Below are positions 12,416-23,901 of a DNA stretch of 64,000 bases, in pieces. This DNA comes from Henricia sp. BOLD:AAB3569 (taxonomy: Eukaryota; Echinodermata; Asteroidea; Spinulosida; Echinasteridae): assembly GCA_037783545.1 (NCBI GenBank), contig JBBELK010000485.1:372001-436000 (forward strand), read 5' to 3'. Numbering within the stretch: the first letter of the stretch is position 1; the number at the start of each line of letters is the position of its first letter. A program made the position numbers and the translations under genes. Under the pieces are notes generated by a model. It was not told the DNA's origin and made no database searches. It saw only the letters and a list, made by a program, of their open reading frames with translations.

Positions 12416-13100
12416 CTAATCTTATATGGGAAATTACAATGAAAAATAATAATGAATTAAAGGATATGACTATTAAATACAAGAAACAAACAATGAACAA
12501 ACAAACAATGACAAAAGGGACAAAACAAAGTACAGTAGTTAGCGTCGTCAATTACATGTGAATATATAGCTATATGCACTTTAGGAAGTACATTTTTATT
12601 TTTTTGACTAGTAAGAGTTGAGAAGTTGACCATAGCCCCCTAAAAGTAACGGTTCAACAATAAGGACCATTAAAGGACCATAGAAGAGAGGAGCCCGATT
12701 TGGATTGTGGAAAATTTAAAACTTTTCTTAGAAAACACCTAAGAATTCCCAACCGGTCCCATACACTTTGTACACAACGTTTAAAGCCATGTTAGCAACT
12801 CATTTCTGTCCATAAGCATCAATGTACAGGCCTATCCGGTTAATAAGTCATTGCATCACACGCAGCACACGCACCACTAATCTGAGTCCATGCCTGTGTC
12901 CATCTCCGGTTCCGTTTGGAACCGGGAACAAACACAAATCCATGGTACGCGTACCGCGGGCAACGCTGCACTTACGAACAGGTTAGAGAAACTGGAATGC
13001 AAATATATTATATAGCCGAATTATTTAGAGCCTATTTAGTTGCGTTAGGTTAGTTATGGAGACCTTACGGTTATTTACCAAGCATACGATCCGTCCAGGT
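12416..13100 (-). other. Inter-ORF region of the non-LTR element
   Basis: No ORF recognised. The first part (minus strand, around 13140-13080) still encodes the frameshifted C-terminal end of ORF1 (KTWTDRM). The rest is AT-rich and featureless to my reading. Confidence 0.4.
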
Positions 13101-13735
13101 TTTTGGGACTTTACTATGATGTTGCGCAGTTTTCAGGAGAGACTGTCGAATCGGGGTGAGGTTTTCTACAATCGTGATATACCAGTTCCTTTAAGTTCGC
13201 GTTTCAAGTTGAAGATTTCGCTGCGAGTAGAGTAGCTAACGAGTTTGACAATCATAGGCCGAGGTCTTGTGTTTCTGTGGGGACTCCCGTCATGCTTGGT
13301 TGATCTGCCCAGACGGTGTGCTCGGTCAATGTCTTGCTTGGTTACGTGTAGCTCTGGCATCAGGCTATTCAGGGTGGTAACAATGTGCTGGCTGCAGCCA
13401 TTGTTATCGTCAGACTCACTGAGACCGTGAATAATAAAGCTATTACGACGGCTGTATTGTTCAAGTTCATCCGTTTTTTTTAATAGGGCTTGGTGGATGT
13501 CTTGATGCGCTTTCACGCATGATTCTATGGCATTAATGGCGGATTGGTGTTTTTCTAGGTCCATCTCTATAGCTTTGTACACATCTTGGGTGACGTCAGC
13601 TGTCATGGCGGAAGTGACTTTTTTAAAGAAAGTGTCCGATTCCGTTACTTTTTGGACGATATTGGTGATGTTTTCCTCAGACAGAATTTTTGTCATCAGA
13701 GCTTCTGTCACTGCTTCAGCGATAGTAGATAGCAT
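13100..13735 (-). pseudogene. Non-LTR ORF1 (L1-type ORF1-like RNA-binding protein), 3' end frameshifted
   Basis: ATG at 13735 on the minus strand; 189 residues before a stop at 13166. An N-terminal coiled-coil-like region (about residues 1-95) leads to DELEQYSRRNSFIIHGL, the signature of the RNA-binding ORF1 family related to L1 ORF1p. Further on come QDIDRAHRLGR and RPMIVKLVSY. Beyond residue 180 the frame is lost by an indel: the downstream words ITIVENLTPIR and KTWTDRM are in other frames. Role in the family: single-strand nucleic-acid binding in the retrotransposition particle. Confidence 0.85.
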
Positions 13736-13814
13736 TTAGCCATGGATTAAAAAGCTTTTCACGAATTTTCAACAATCTTACGTCAATGAATTTCTAAACG
13801 TTCCCCTTACAAAA

Positions 13815-13975
13815 AAGTCGTATAGGAATCCTATAGGATCCTATAGGATTTCCAAAAATCTTATAGGATTTCCAAGAATCCTATAGGATTTGTTGGTAAC
13901 TGTATAGATACCTATAGGATTCCTATAGGACTGTTGTCCTATAGGATTCCTATAGGATTCCTAATTGTTAAACCA
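13815..13975. repeat. CCTATAGGATTC tandem array, left
   Basis: At least eight copies of CCTATAGGAT(T/C)C-like palindromic units with short spacers. A matching array lies at about 17585-17720 on the other side of the YR gene. Together they frame the Crypton-like region. Confidence 0.8.
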
Positions 13976-13999
13976 TTCTTGTGACGTCACGCTATTCAA

Positions 14000-14095
14000 C
14001 AAACTGTAGATTATTTTCACGAATCGACAGTTTACTGTAGATTCGTAACAACTGTAGATTCGTAAAATCTTTTGTTTTACGAATCTACAGTTTTG
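14000..14095. repeat. CTGTAGATTCGTAA motif cluster and hairpin, left of YR gene
   Basis: The motif CTGTAGATTCGTAA occurs at about 14035 and 14051, and inverted at 14075-14092. The last two form a near-perfect hairpin (arms AACTGTAGATTCGTAAAA, 14050-14067, and its complement, 14075-14092, loop 7 nt). Degenerate forms lie upstream from about 14003. Confidence 0.85.
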
Positions 14096-14099
14096 TTGC

Positions 14100-14593
14100 A
14101 AAAAAAAGGGGGGCGAAAGGGGGAAAATAACAAAATGCAAAAATAAGTGCGTCGTATATTGGATTTATTATGCACCGATATATACTTTTAAATAACTTAG
14201 AAAATTGCAGTGAAAAAACAGTATACTTTTAGATATTCAAAATCCACATTAATTGGTGCATTGGTTAATACATAGTCTAGGTGTCAACAAAACATGTCCT
14301 ACTTTTAATATTAAATAAGTCGAAAGTGGCAAATTCAGAAATTTAGATTGTTTTCGTATGACTTTTAAATCTTACCCTCTTGGACAACGCTGATGAAACT
14401 CACTAAATACAATTTGCGAGGCCTTGTTTACATGATGTGCAATTTTTGTTTAAATCCGTGTTAAAATAAAGTGGGACGACTTTGTTTTAGGCTACACGTT
14501 TTACTTATTTACGATATTTTTAAGCGATTATGACAACAAACCTTATAATCTAGAAAATTACAAATTTCATCATTTGAAGTCACGCTGTATCGG
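14100..14593 (-). other. 3' flank of the YR gene
   Basis: AT-rich sequence with no ORF or repeat that I recognise; probably the 3' untranslated and terminal part of the Crypton-like element. Confidence 0.4.
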
Positions 14594-15805
14594 CTACCAT
14601 AACGCATGGACATCTGATTTTGAAAACCAGTTTACTTTGTCATGTTCAAAATTAAGTGTGATAGTAATTAACTGTCCATCTTTTGATAAAGTGTCACCAG
14701 AAGTGTTGCGGGAGTTACTGGCTGTACTGACATGACTTTCCTGGGAAACAGCTGGCTTATCTGTGGTGCCGATAGCCTTACTGATTTCCTCTCGTTTTTT
14801 ATCCGTTGTTCTCTTGTAAGACCGCACTGCGGACGAACGATGTCCTGTAGTTTCGCAAATGAGCTGCTCATCAAAGTTCTGATGATACAATCTTGAAGCG
14901 GCAGTTGCTCGTAGAGAATGGTTCGAAAAAAAACCTTCCAGCCCAACTTCATCGCACAGGCGTTTCACAGTTTTCGTAAGCTGGTGAATGCCTTGTGGCT
15001 GGCAGCTATACCATACGTCGCTGTTAGGTTTTGAAAGCGGACGCAGGTAGAATGCTGGAGAGCACTTTGGGGTTGTAGGTCGATGACTTATGTACTTCTC
15101 GTATAAGTTCACTATGCATCTGTCCGGGTTGGCAATATTCTCGTACGCATCCACGACTTTGGGCGTCAACCGCCGGTGTTTGATTCCGCCTTGGCAAGCT
15201 TTCGATGTGTCTTCAGTGTATAGCGCAGATAACGTTTTCCTTCATTGTTTGTGTGAAGCGACAATTGTGAGTTCTTGAAACGTAGCTGTCGGTGTTCTTC
15301 ACCGGCACGAAGGGCAAAGTGAATTCCAAACATGAAGAGTATTGTATCAACGAGCTTCTGTGGAGAATCCCCAGACAGGACTTTCTTCTCCCACATAGCT
15401 TCTTCATCCTTGGCCATGATAATCTGAGCTTGCTTTTTCTTGGTTCGGAAGCCTGCGGCTGCCAGCTCCTTCATTCTATTATCCAAAGTGTTCTTCAGGG
15501 GAGAGAATTCTGCGTCCTGAAGTAGCCGGTATTCACGACCATGCATTTCTAAATAAAGCTGAATACTCAAGACCAGTTCGTACAATGTTTCGTTGGGGTA
15601 TTCCTCTCCGTTCACCTTACGTGCCTCCAGAACAAAGCGAGTTAGCGTGTAACAAAGCTCATCTGTCGTCATCTCAAGAAGTTCGCGTCGTATAGCACTC
15701 CGGTTAGTTGCAGGAAATCGAAGAGCGTATTCATTGCGTTGACTTTTCCACTCGTTGAACGTGCGAACCGCCCACCCGCACTTTTTCTCTGTTGCTTTCG
15801 AAAAT
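14594..15805 (-). pseudogene. Crypton-like tyrosine recombinase (DUF3504 type), main exon, frameshifted
   Basis: A YR-fold protein of the class found in Crypton DNA transposons and Crypton-derived host genes (ZMYM, QRICH1). The exon follows a good acceptor (polypyrimidine..TTAACAG, ending at 15806). It starts FSKATEKKCGWAVRTFNEW, a core-binding region. Catalytic region: Arg in ALRAGEEHRQLR (about 15290), HSLR box (HSLRATAASRL, about 14915), and GHRSSAVRSYKR with the candidate nucleophile Tyr (about 14830). A 2-bp insertion near 15215 shifts the frame just before the GGIKHRRLTPK segment, so the present copy is broken. The upstream exon is probably at 17262-16876. Without that lesion it would be a full YR domain. 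Confidence 0.8.
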
Positions 15806-15862
15806 CTGTTAAGATACGGAAATTGTTGTTATTGGAAATGTTATTATTTCACACATGACAAC

Positions 15863-16260
15863 GGCATTAATTATAAAGGTATTTTTTCATATACATTGAA
15901 CAAACATTTGAATGAAATTACCTCCTGGAATCAACAGATAATCTGTCGCAAATGTTGCATTTCTGAGATAAATAAATGATAACATTACTGCATAAAGTAA
16001 TGCACAAAATGACGCGGCGAGCGGTCTGTGCGTAAGCGCGACAACAGAGGGCGCTGCGCGCGCGTGAATGGTTATGTTGTGCACTAACTGAAGGCAACTT
16101 TTGAAGGAGAAAATGTGATTTTTCTACAGAAAAGCAACATTTGCGACAAAAGTGCAAGTAAGAAGTATATCTTAAAATTACATTATCTGTTGATTCCAGG
16201 AGGTAATTTCCTTAAAATCTCCGTTCAATGTATACGAAAAAAAAAACCATTATAAATTCC
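15863..16260. mobile_element. Foldback MITE in the YR-gene intron
   Basis: Inverted arms: about 15863-15985 and 16120-16260. Both contain ATTACCTCCTGGAATCAACA (or its complement) and GTCGCAAATGTTGC. One arm carries about 35 extra bases. The loop is CpG-rich. It sits in the presumed intron of the YR gene and has no coding capacity. Confidence 0.8.
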
Positions 16261-16875
16261 ATACCCGGTCCTGGAAACCAAAAAACACAAGGTTAGAAGG
16301 GAAAATAGTCAATATTTTTCCAATGAATCGTTTGTAATTTTAAGCGGAAAAGGTGATGTCCGAGTACGAAATTATTTCTATATGGTTTACGTACCGGTAC
16401 CGTCGTACCATACACAATATTATTGGAAATCTTTTATTTTTCCTTAAAATAATATTTTATTAAAGTCTTAAGCGCAAAATTACAGGAATCCTACATCTAC
16501 GATTGAAAATATTCAAAGTTTTCCGGAGTGAAAAACGAAATATTCGTACATTCTCATGTTTTAAACATAATATGAAGCAATGGTCAACTATTAAATTCTT
16601 TTAATTGCAATACACTAACGTAAATAAAAAATAATGCAATGCACTGTTGTTTCTTACGCAAACTTTGGAAAGAATTATGTGTTAAGGGCAAGATTACCAT
16701 CCACGGACACTGAAGATTTGTCTGATTATTACTCTTGAACTTCGGTTATTTTCTTTTTTTTCTTGTGTGAATAATGTTTTTGGCCGAATGTAAATTCAGT
16801 CAAGGAGAATCAATATTACGTGTATATGAAATTCTTTCCAAAATGTTTGCATATATAGCGAGAAACCTTTCTTAC

Positions 16876-17262
16876 TTTTTTTCGGTTTTGTTGAGCAACT
16901 TCGACATCTGTCACAGGTAATTTGAATCTTTGAAATGTTTCGGTGTCTTTATCGTCCTTGTCGCCAATTTCGTGAATACCAAGGGTGTCGTCATCGTTCC
17001 CTTCTTCCGCGTAGTCGTCGGAAATTTCTGAAAAGTGCACGTTTTCACGGTAAAGATCCGGAGTCATATCGCCACTAAACCCCGGAAAAACTTCGGAAAT
17101 ACAAAATTCATCTTCCCCATCGCTTGAGCTTGGCGGTGCTTTAAATGCACTCTGAGTAAGAAATATCCCAGACGAGTCGCTATCAGACATGACGGTAAAG
17201 TGAATGTTGCTAGCTGGCAGTGCACCACGGTGGAAAATAACTGCATAGCCTATATCTTCCAT
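16876..17262 (-). CDS. Probable 5' exon of the Crypton-like YR gene
   Basis: Open from 17262 on the minus strand. A second ATG at 17190 (MSDSDSSGIFL) is a good alternative start. The protein is Ser/Asp/Glu-rich and acidic, then basic. It ends FQRFKLPVTDVEVAQQNRKK at a strong donor (AAA|GTAAGA, boundary at 16876). An acidic leader ending in RF-x-P-x-(S/T)D-x-E is typical in front of DUF3504 recombinases, which links it to the exon at 15805. The intron phases do not match directly (exon ends in phase 0, next exon needs 2 bases), so there is either a small exon between or a lesion. Confidence 0.65.
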
Positions 17263-17324
17263 AGCACGGAATGTCGTATGTACGCTTGAGTAATTCTAAC
17301 AAAATGCCGTGTATTGAATAAAAA

Positions 17325-17551
17325 ACCTCACGAATCTACACTTATTGAAATAAACGCCATCTGAGTGACTGCTTACGTAATTCTTTTATTCATTACGAAT
17401 CTACACTTATTGACAGGATGGCTTTCTGGCGCGTTTTTTGTTCTGGATGGTGGAATGGTTTAAGTCGGAGAATATAGCCTCGAAAGTGTAGATTCGTAAA
17501 AGAATAGGCTCGGCTTCGCCTCGCCCATTCTTTTCACGAATCTACACTTTC
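17325..17551. repeat. GTGTAGATTCGTAA motif cluster and hairpin, right of YR gene
   Basis: ACGAATCTACAC(TT) occurs at about 17331 and 17395. A long hairpin lies at 17482-17551, with arms GAAAGTGTAGATTCGT(A)AAAGAAT and complement and an inner stem GGCGAGGC/GCCT-like around the loop. The motif matches the left cluster except for C versus G at its first base. Confidence 0.85.
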
Positions 17552-17584
17552 TTGTCCATTCTCCTTAACACAATGTTGTGTCCT

Positions 17585-17720
17585 GTATTATACCTATAGG
17601 ATTCCTATAGGATTCCTATAGGATTCCTAATTGACAATGTTGTGTCCTGTATTATACCTATACGATGCCTATAGAGGTCTTTATTGTCGTACAAGATGGC
17701 TTTGGAATCCTATAGGACTC
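17585..17720. repeat. CCTATAGGATTC tandem array, right
   Basis: Repeats of CCTATAGGATT and a duplicated phrase GACAATGTTGTGTCCTGTATTATACCTATA (17571-17600 and 17632-17661, slightly different). It mirrors the left array at 13815-13975. Confidence 0.75.
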
Positions 17721-18530
17721 TTCCTGCTGGTAGGCCTATATATACCTTTACAGTGAGTTTTATATAGCGCTCAACATTTGCATTTTACAGACATACCCGG
17801 TACCTTATTACCCTTTTACAACTTGTTAGTGTTCTAAATCACATGCACAAAAACAATTCACAAAACGAAACTTTGATTTTCTTTTAAATTTAATGCGAAT
17901 ATATACATGTTTTATTTCCAATGACGGCAACATAAATTCAAAGATATATCACATGGATGATATTTTAAAACCATTTTGCCACTCTTTATTTTTAAGATAT
18001 AGGTAATCACAGTTTGTTTTAACAGTGAGAATAATGTCCATGTCTACAGGTACATGTATAGAAAATAATGTGCAATGTACAATAATAGTATAGGTTGTAA
18101 GACTTCTGCGTTTTGTTCATCAGTCTTAGAAAGGAAAATAATTTGAAATTAAAAATAGAGTGCTTGGTTACCGTTTATAATTAAATAAATGTGTTGGAAA
18201 TTAAGGTAGCACAAACCCTAACCCCTTGGTCCTATGGAAAATCATGTACAAATTGGAGGATTTGGTACTGTTAGGGTTGCAATGAAGACTAACTAAAGTA
18301 ATAACTGCATATCTTATAAGCTTAAGCAACAGCCACTTCATCAGATGCAATCAAACTAAACATCACCAACTTTATTACATCTGATGAAGTCGTTGTTGCT
18401 ACGAAAGCTTATGCTGTATTTAAATTTCCATCATTTGTTTTGATCGACTAACACGGCTACCCACAGTATAGGCATCCTCTTGCAACAGTGCCCCTTTAAC
18501 GCACTCCCTAACTCCTGCGTACAGTGGCCC
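17721..18530. other. Intergenic; short dispersed inverted repeat
   Basis: No gene seen. At about 18318-18410 an inverted pair, CTTCATCAGATG and CATCTGATGAAG, is followed by GAAAGCTTATGC. This resembles a widespread small repeat type in animals, but I cannot name it firmly. Confidence 0.4.
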
Positions 18531-18539
18531 TGTTGAAAA

Positions 18540-18905
18540 AGGGAACTTTGTAAAATCAGGAACGTCCGGAACGTCCGGAACACCCGGAACGGTAAAATCC
18601 GGAACGGTAAAATCCGGAACAGTAAAACCCGGAACGCCCGGAACGGAGTATTTCCAAAGGTCGCAAACACCCGGAACGGCCGGAATCGGTCTCTACACGA
18701 CCTAATGATTCCCCTGAACCCCAAAAATCCGGGATCCAACCAATTTTAAACAAATTTTTCTCACAGCCCGGAACACCCGGAACGCCCGAAACGGAGTGTT
18801 TCCGAAGGTCGCAGACACCCGGAACGGCCGGAATCGGTCTCTACACGACCTAAGGATGTCACTGAATAAAAAAATCCGGGATCCAACCAATTTTGAACAA
18901 GGCAT
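18540..18905. repeat. CCGGAAC minisatellite with a tandem ~130-bp duplication
   Basis: Many units of (A/G)CCCGGAACG or TCCGGAACG. Two longer copies, about 18640-18752 and 18780-18900, share the order CCGGAACG.., GGAGT(A/G)TTTCC, AGGTCGCA.ACACCCGGAACGG, CTCTACACGACCTAA and ATCCGGGATCCAACC. Confidence 0.85.
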
Positions 18906-19300
18906 ACCAAATATGCATATGTTATCACTCATCAGATATGCTTTATTGTCGCTTATAAACAGAATATAAGAGCATTTTCTTTAAAGTCCGAATTCTGCAT
19001 TTTGCTTCACTTAAAACGAATTTGAATGCACCACACGGCTGACACGTCTAGATCGAATGAGCATTGATGGAATTTGCTGGCGCTATTCGAGATGTTATTG
19101 CAGTTTAAAAAAAGTAAATTGCAACATTCTCATAATACATCAAAAACATCTAAAAACTTCAGTATGGCACTCACTATTACCCCAAAAAAAGCCACACAAA
19201 AGCACATGTCACAAAAATACATATACAAAAAATGACCAGACTTAGGGCTGACTTTACCATCCCTCCCCAGAGGAAGTCAAGATTTAAAGAATTCATTAAA
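18906..19300. other. Intergenic, nothing recognised
   Basis: AT-rich sequence with no supported gene or repeat. The 3' end of the minus-strand non-LTR fragment probably begins around 19240-19300. Confidence 0.35.
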
Positions 19301-20310
19301 ATTTGTGAGGTAGGGATCGAGGGGGATTTTTCTTAACCTATTTGTTTTACATTTATATGACCCATATTTTGGCTTATGACGTAACTGCATATGTCAGATG
19401 TACACCCAGAGGCAGGGAACCACCCCGAGAATCTCTCAGAGGTGCTTGCTCTCTTAGCAAACTGCCTACAAATGTTCTCTCTCTGATCTTGTAGTGAGTC
19501 AAGTTGTAAGGAAATCAGAACATCACTGTACGTAGTATATTGTTTGGAGAGAATGCAACGGCAAGCACGCTTCTGGAGTTTCTCAATGTTACAAACCTGC
19601 CTCTGGGTAAGACCGGCGTTCCATAAAGGGGCTGCATATTCAAGAACTGGGCGTATATAACATACGGAGCTCTTCGGCGTCCAACCCAGTATCCTTTACT
19701 CAACATGAACAACTTTCTGCTTGCCTTGCAATACATGTTATCAACTTGTCCCTCCCATTTCAGATCATTCTGAATAACCACCCCCAACAGTTTTACCTTA
19801 TCTACAACAAGGATATTCTTATCAGAAATGCGAACATCAACATCTGGACATGTTTTCTGACCAAAATAAACCTGCATGACTTGACACTTTGATGGGTTCA
19901 AGCTTAATTTATTATCCATGGTCCACTGATGCAAGACATCCAGTCTCTTTTGGATTTCACTCAGTGTAGTACCATAGCTCTGCCCCTCACCAATCGTCAA
20001 GTCATCAACGTATTTCCATACGTGGATGTTCCAATTCATGTATTCATCCAAGGCACTGTTTATTGTAGGCATACAAACAAAAATGATTGGAGCCAAGATA
20101 GTCCCCTGCAGAACCCCACCCAAAAGCGTTATCCAGAATATGTCTGTTTGTATTTAACACGTTGCTTTCTGCCAGAAATAAAGTCAACCATACAGCACCC
20201 ACTAGACGGTGACATCACGCCCAAATCCATAAGATTGGAGAAGGTAATATTATGGTCAATAACGTCAAATGCATTTGAGGAGTCAGTTAGTATACCAATG
20301 TAGTAATATA
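19300..20310 (-). pseudogene. 5'-truncated non-LTR retrotransposon with RT fragment
   Basis: Minus strand. The RT begins abruptly near 20300 inside the palm (ILTDSSNAFDVIDHNI). It continues through a segment ending GRKQRVKYKQT (about 20150), a frame change, GGVLQGTILAPI (about 20120), the catalytic WKYVDDLTIGE (about 20010), the thumb (LSLNPSKCQVMQV, VKLLGVVIQNDLKW) and a C-terminal Cys-poor tail to the stop at 19515. A WKYVDDL-type CR1/L2-like RT is the best description. The 5' truncation is typical of incomplete target-primed reverse transcription. It is distinct from the element at 7.4-13.8 kb, whose catalytic block is FADD. Confidence 0.8.
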
Positions 20311-20439
20311 GGTTTCCCGGACAATATTATTTTTGAAAAAATGTACATTTGTTAGTAAAAGAAGCATTAGTTTTCGTGCGAAATAGAATGGACGTTTAAA
20401 ATCCCTGTTTCTATTTAACAAATGATAATTCTATTTCCA

Positions 20440-20885
20440 TATAAAGGTACATTCGGTCGTAAAAAGTCAGCACGGAAAAAGTCATTTACGGAATTATTCC
20501 GTTTGTTCCGTTGTTTTGTCCGTAAAAATACCGATTTTTCGACAATGTCCGTAAAATTACGGAGCTCGGTCCTTCAATAAACAGTGTAAAAATACAAACA
20601 TTTTTTTTCTTCAAATCCGTAAACAAATTTTACGGCAGCAAAATTTATTACAAGAACTATTTTCAGGCTGCAAAATTACCAGAACTTTTTTGTGCTCCGT
20701 AAATTTACGGAATAGGCTACATTTAACAGAAATACATAATTTTACGGAAATTATCCGTTTATCCAATATGTTTGTGCAATTAAAAATATGGATTCTTCGT
20801 GTGCAGTCTGTAAAGTTACGGAAATGACCCTGACAATTCCGTACATTTTTTCCCGTAAAAATACGTCAATTTTTAACAGTGTAGG
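20440..20885. repeat. Dispersed CCGTAAA/TTTACGG repeat block, possible non-autonomous element
   Basis: About 20 occurrences of CGTAAA or TTTACGG in both orientations over 450 bp, with AACAGTGTAAAAAT / ATTTTTAACAGTGTA-like phrases. No ORF. The pattern is like subterminal repeats of DNA transposons, but clear termini and target duplications are not visible. Confidence 0.55.
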
Positions 20886-21189
20886 TGATATTTTAGCTAG
20901 GGTAGCAAACCTGTTTGAAATTTGATTCCTATTTTGAATGAATCAAAGTTAATTTTGTTTGCACATACACGAATTTGTATTCCCAAACTCCAGTGAAAAG
21001 GGTATCTTTGCGTAATTGAATGCACAAGTAACGCAATTCGTTAAATAGTTGTCTAAAAAATAATGTCTTCACATTAAGTTAAATTGGTTTCCAGGACGTC
21101 TCTTCAAATGCACGCGAAAACGAAAGATGTGAGATTCAAAACCGAATGCCGATTTTGCGAAATTGGTTTGGAAAAGCTATAAAATACCC

Positions 21190-21455
21190 AACATTATTGG
21201 ACGAATTGCCCCCTATAACATTATAGGCATGTACTCTCTAAATGCAAAAGAGTGAAAAACTCACTCTTCAAAAGAGTGACTCCCTTATAAAACCACTCGG
21301 AAACAGTGAAAATCACTCTAAAAAGAGTGAAATTCTGTAAAAAGAGTGGCAATCGCTCCAAAAAGAGTGGGAAAAACCACTCCACAAAAGAGCCATATAA
21401 AGGACAGCTCGAAAAAGAGCCGTCCTTTATATACCTCAACCTTTAGGTAATGGCA
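21190..21455. repeat. AAAGAGTG/CACTC palindromic repeat block
   Basis: Repeated AAAAGAGTG and CACTC words in both orientations, ending in a hairpin at about 21395-21434 (ATAAAGGACAGCTC / GAGCCGTCCTTTAT). No ORF. It adjoins the outer end of the Ngaro-like element. Confidence 0.6.
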
Positions 21456-21463
21456 TGCGTTAT

Positions 21464-22682
21464 TTGTGAGAAGAGTCACACCGGAAACTAGCAATGTGGT
21501 AACAGCAAGCGTTTATTTGCTTGGCATGACAATAAAAGTAAGGAGGCAACCCTCCTTCAACAAGCATGGTTTAACAATCCTGGTTTTCACCAGCAATTTG
21601 CAGTGTCACAACAATCACCAATGGCAAACAAGAAAGCAAACAATAAATTCAACAATTAAGCAATTAGTTTACCCTACATGGTTTTTACCAGCACACTTTG
21701 CAGTGTGCTCAAACAAACGTTAACACATGTACAAAGCCCATATGGCATTGGCAACAGGCAGGTTTTAAATTTAACAAACGTCAGTACAATTTCCAGATGC
21801 TGGCAATTAAGCATGATTTTAACAATCTCCCAATCAAATTACCTTATCCTATTATTCTGGCAAACATATATGGTTTAAACAATCGTCAGTATATTCCCCA
21901 GTACCACATGATGCAAAATCAGACAAGATTAGGGTTTGGCAGTTGACAATGTTTATCACAGCTGAAGATAAATAATTTATCCACAGCACACCGCAATCAA
22001 CAATTGCCCAAGGAGAGAGAACAACAAGGTTAGTGGACTTGAGCCAGCACTCCCGGCGATAGTAGTGACTCGTCCGTTTGAGCCTGACTCTGTACCACTC
22101 AAAATTTAGCAATCAACAAGACATCTCTCCAAGGACCTAAACCATCCCGGCTACTGCACATCAAATGCAACAGATAAAGCCAACACTTAGACCCTGCGCC
22201 CGCGCTGGGCGCACCCCTGACTCCCGCGAGCACCATTAGCGCGCAATACAAGACGAAAAAGATAAAACAAAGTTCAAAGTTCAAAGCCGCGGCACAACAA
22301 AAAGAGGCGCTTTCGAAACTTGCAACCCGGCAGACATGCCGCGAAACGCGCACCGCGGAGACCGATGACAAATTAGATTGCCGTGACAATGAGAATTCGA
22401 CGAATAGGAGATCGGGGCGGGTGGTGGGTCAATGTCTGTGCCAAGCAAACGCTTAGCGGCGAATGGCAGTTGAAGCCCTGTCGTGGCCCCACACTGCACT
22501 GTGTCCTACGCATCCGGTCTCACGGCTGCCAGCAAGAGAGCGCGCTTCGCAACAATGTATCAGTTTTGGGCGCGAACAGAAGTAAACAAACTTGAACTCG
22601 CGGCTCATGTAACTCGCCCGCACATTCGCCCATGCGTTGTGACCTCTCACAAAGGGGTTTGCGTTTTAGGACGCAAACCGAG
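21464..22682 (-). repeat. 1219-bp terminal repeat unit 1 (A3-M-B3)
   Basis: Plus-strand order: B part (about 640 bp, to 22103), M (about 325 bp), A (22429-22682, 254 bp). It repeats at exactly 1219 bp in units 2 and 3. The small ORFs inside translate identically in each copy because of recent duplication, not because they are genes. Confidence 0.95.
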
Positions 22683-23901
22683 TTGTGAGAAGAGTCACAC
22701 CGGAAACTAGCAATGTGGTAACAGCAAGCGTTTATTTGCTTGGCATGACAATAAAAGTAAGGAGGCAACCCTCCTTCAACAAGCATGGTTTAACAATCCT
22801 GGTTTTCACCAGCAATTTGCAGTGTCACAACAATCACCAATGGCAAACAAGAAAGCAAACAATAAATTCAACAATTAAGCAATTAGTTTACCCTACATGG
22901 TTTTTACCAGCACACTTTGCAGTGTGCTCAAACAAACGTTAACACATGTACAAAGCCCATATGGCATTGGCAACAGGCAGGTTTTAAATTTAACAAACGT
23001 CAGTACAATTTCCAGATGCTGGCAATTAAGCATGATTTTAACAATCTCCCAATCAAATTACCTTATCCTATTATTCTGGCAAACATATATGGTTTAAACA
23101 ATCGTCAGTATATTCCCCAGTACCACATGATGCAAAATCAGACAAGATTAGGGTTTGGCAGTTGACAATGTTTATCACAGCTGAAGATAAATAATTTATC
23201 CACAGCACACCGCAATCAACAATTGCCCAAGGAGAGAGAACAACAAGGTTAGTGGACTTGAGCCAGCACTCCCGGCGATAGTAGTGACTCGTCCGTTTGA
23301 GCCTGACTCTGTACCACTCAAAATTTAGCAATCAACAAGACATCTCTCCAAGGACCTAAACCATCCCGGCTACTGCACATCAAATGCAACAGATAAAGCC
23401 AACACTTAGACCCTGCGCCCGCGCTGGGCGCACCCCTGACTCCCGCGAGCACCATTAGCGCGCAATACAAGACGAAAAAGATAAAACAAAGTTCAAAGTT
23501 CAAAGCCGCGGCACAACAAAAAGAGGCGCTTTCGAAACTTGCAACCCGGCAGACATGCCGCGAAACGCGCACCGCGGAGACCGATGACAAATTAGATTGC
23601 CGTGACAATGAGAATTCGACGAATAGGAGATCGGGGCGGGTGGTGGGTCAATGTCTGTGCCAAGCAAACGCTTAGCGGCGAATGGCAGTTGAAGCCCTGT
23701 CGTGGCCCCACACTGCACTGTGTCCTACGCATCCGGTCTCACGGCTGCCAGCAAGAGAGCGCGCTTCGCAACAATGTATCAGTTTTGGGCGCGAACAGAA
23801 GTAAACAAACTTGAACTCGCGGCTCATGTAACTCGCCCGCACATTCGCCCATGCGTTGTGACCTCTCACAAAGGGGTTTGCGTTTTAGGACGCAAACCGA
23901 G
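22683..23901 (-). repeat. 1219-bp terminal repeat unit 2 (A2-M-B2)
   Basis: Tandem copy of unit 1 with the same B, M and A parts; its A part is 23648-23901. It directly abuts unit 3, which supplies B1, so B1 and A2 are contiguous as in split direct repeats. Confidence 0.95.

Larger units (their letters stand above)
7430..13790 (-). mobile_element. Decayed non-LTR retrotransposon (CR1/L2/Jockey-like), with nested insertions
   Basis: Read on the minus strand the order is ORF1 (13735-13100), an inter-ORF segment, then ORF2 with PHD finger, APE-type endonuclease and RT down to 7664, and a 3' tail to about 7430. Several frameshifts show it is dead. Two foreign insertions interrupt ORF2: a MITE at 10221-10546 inside the endonuclease, and an unassigned block at about 10780-11940 between the PHD finger and the endonuclease. 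The clade within CR1/L2/Jockey cannot be fixed from motifs alone. Confidence 0.8.
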
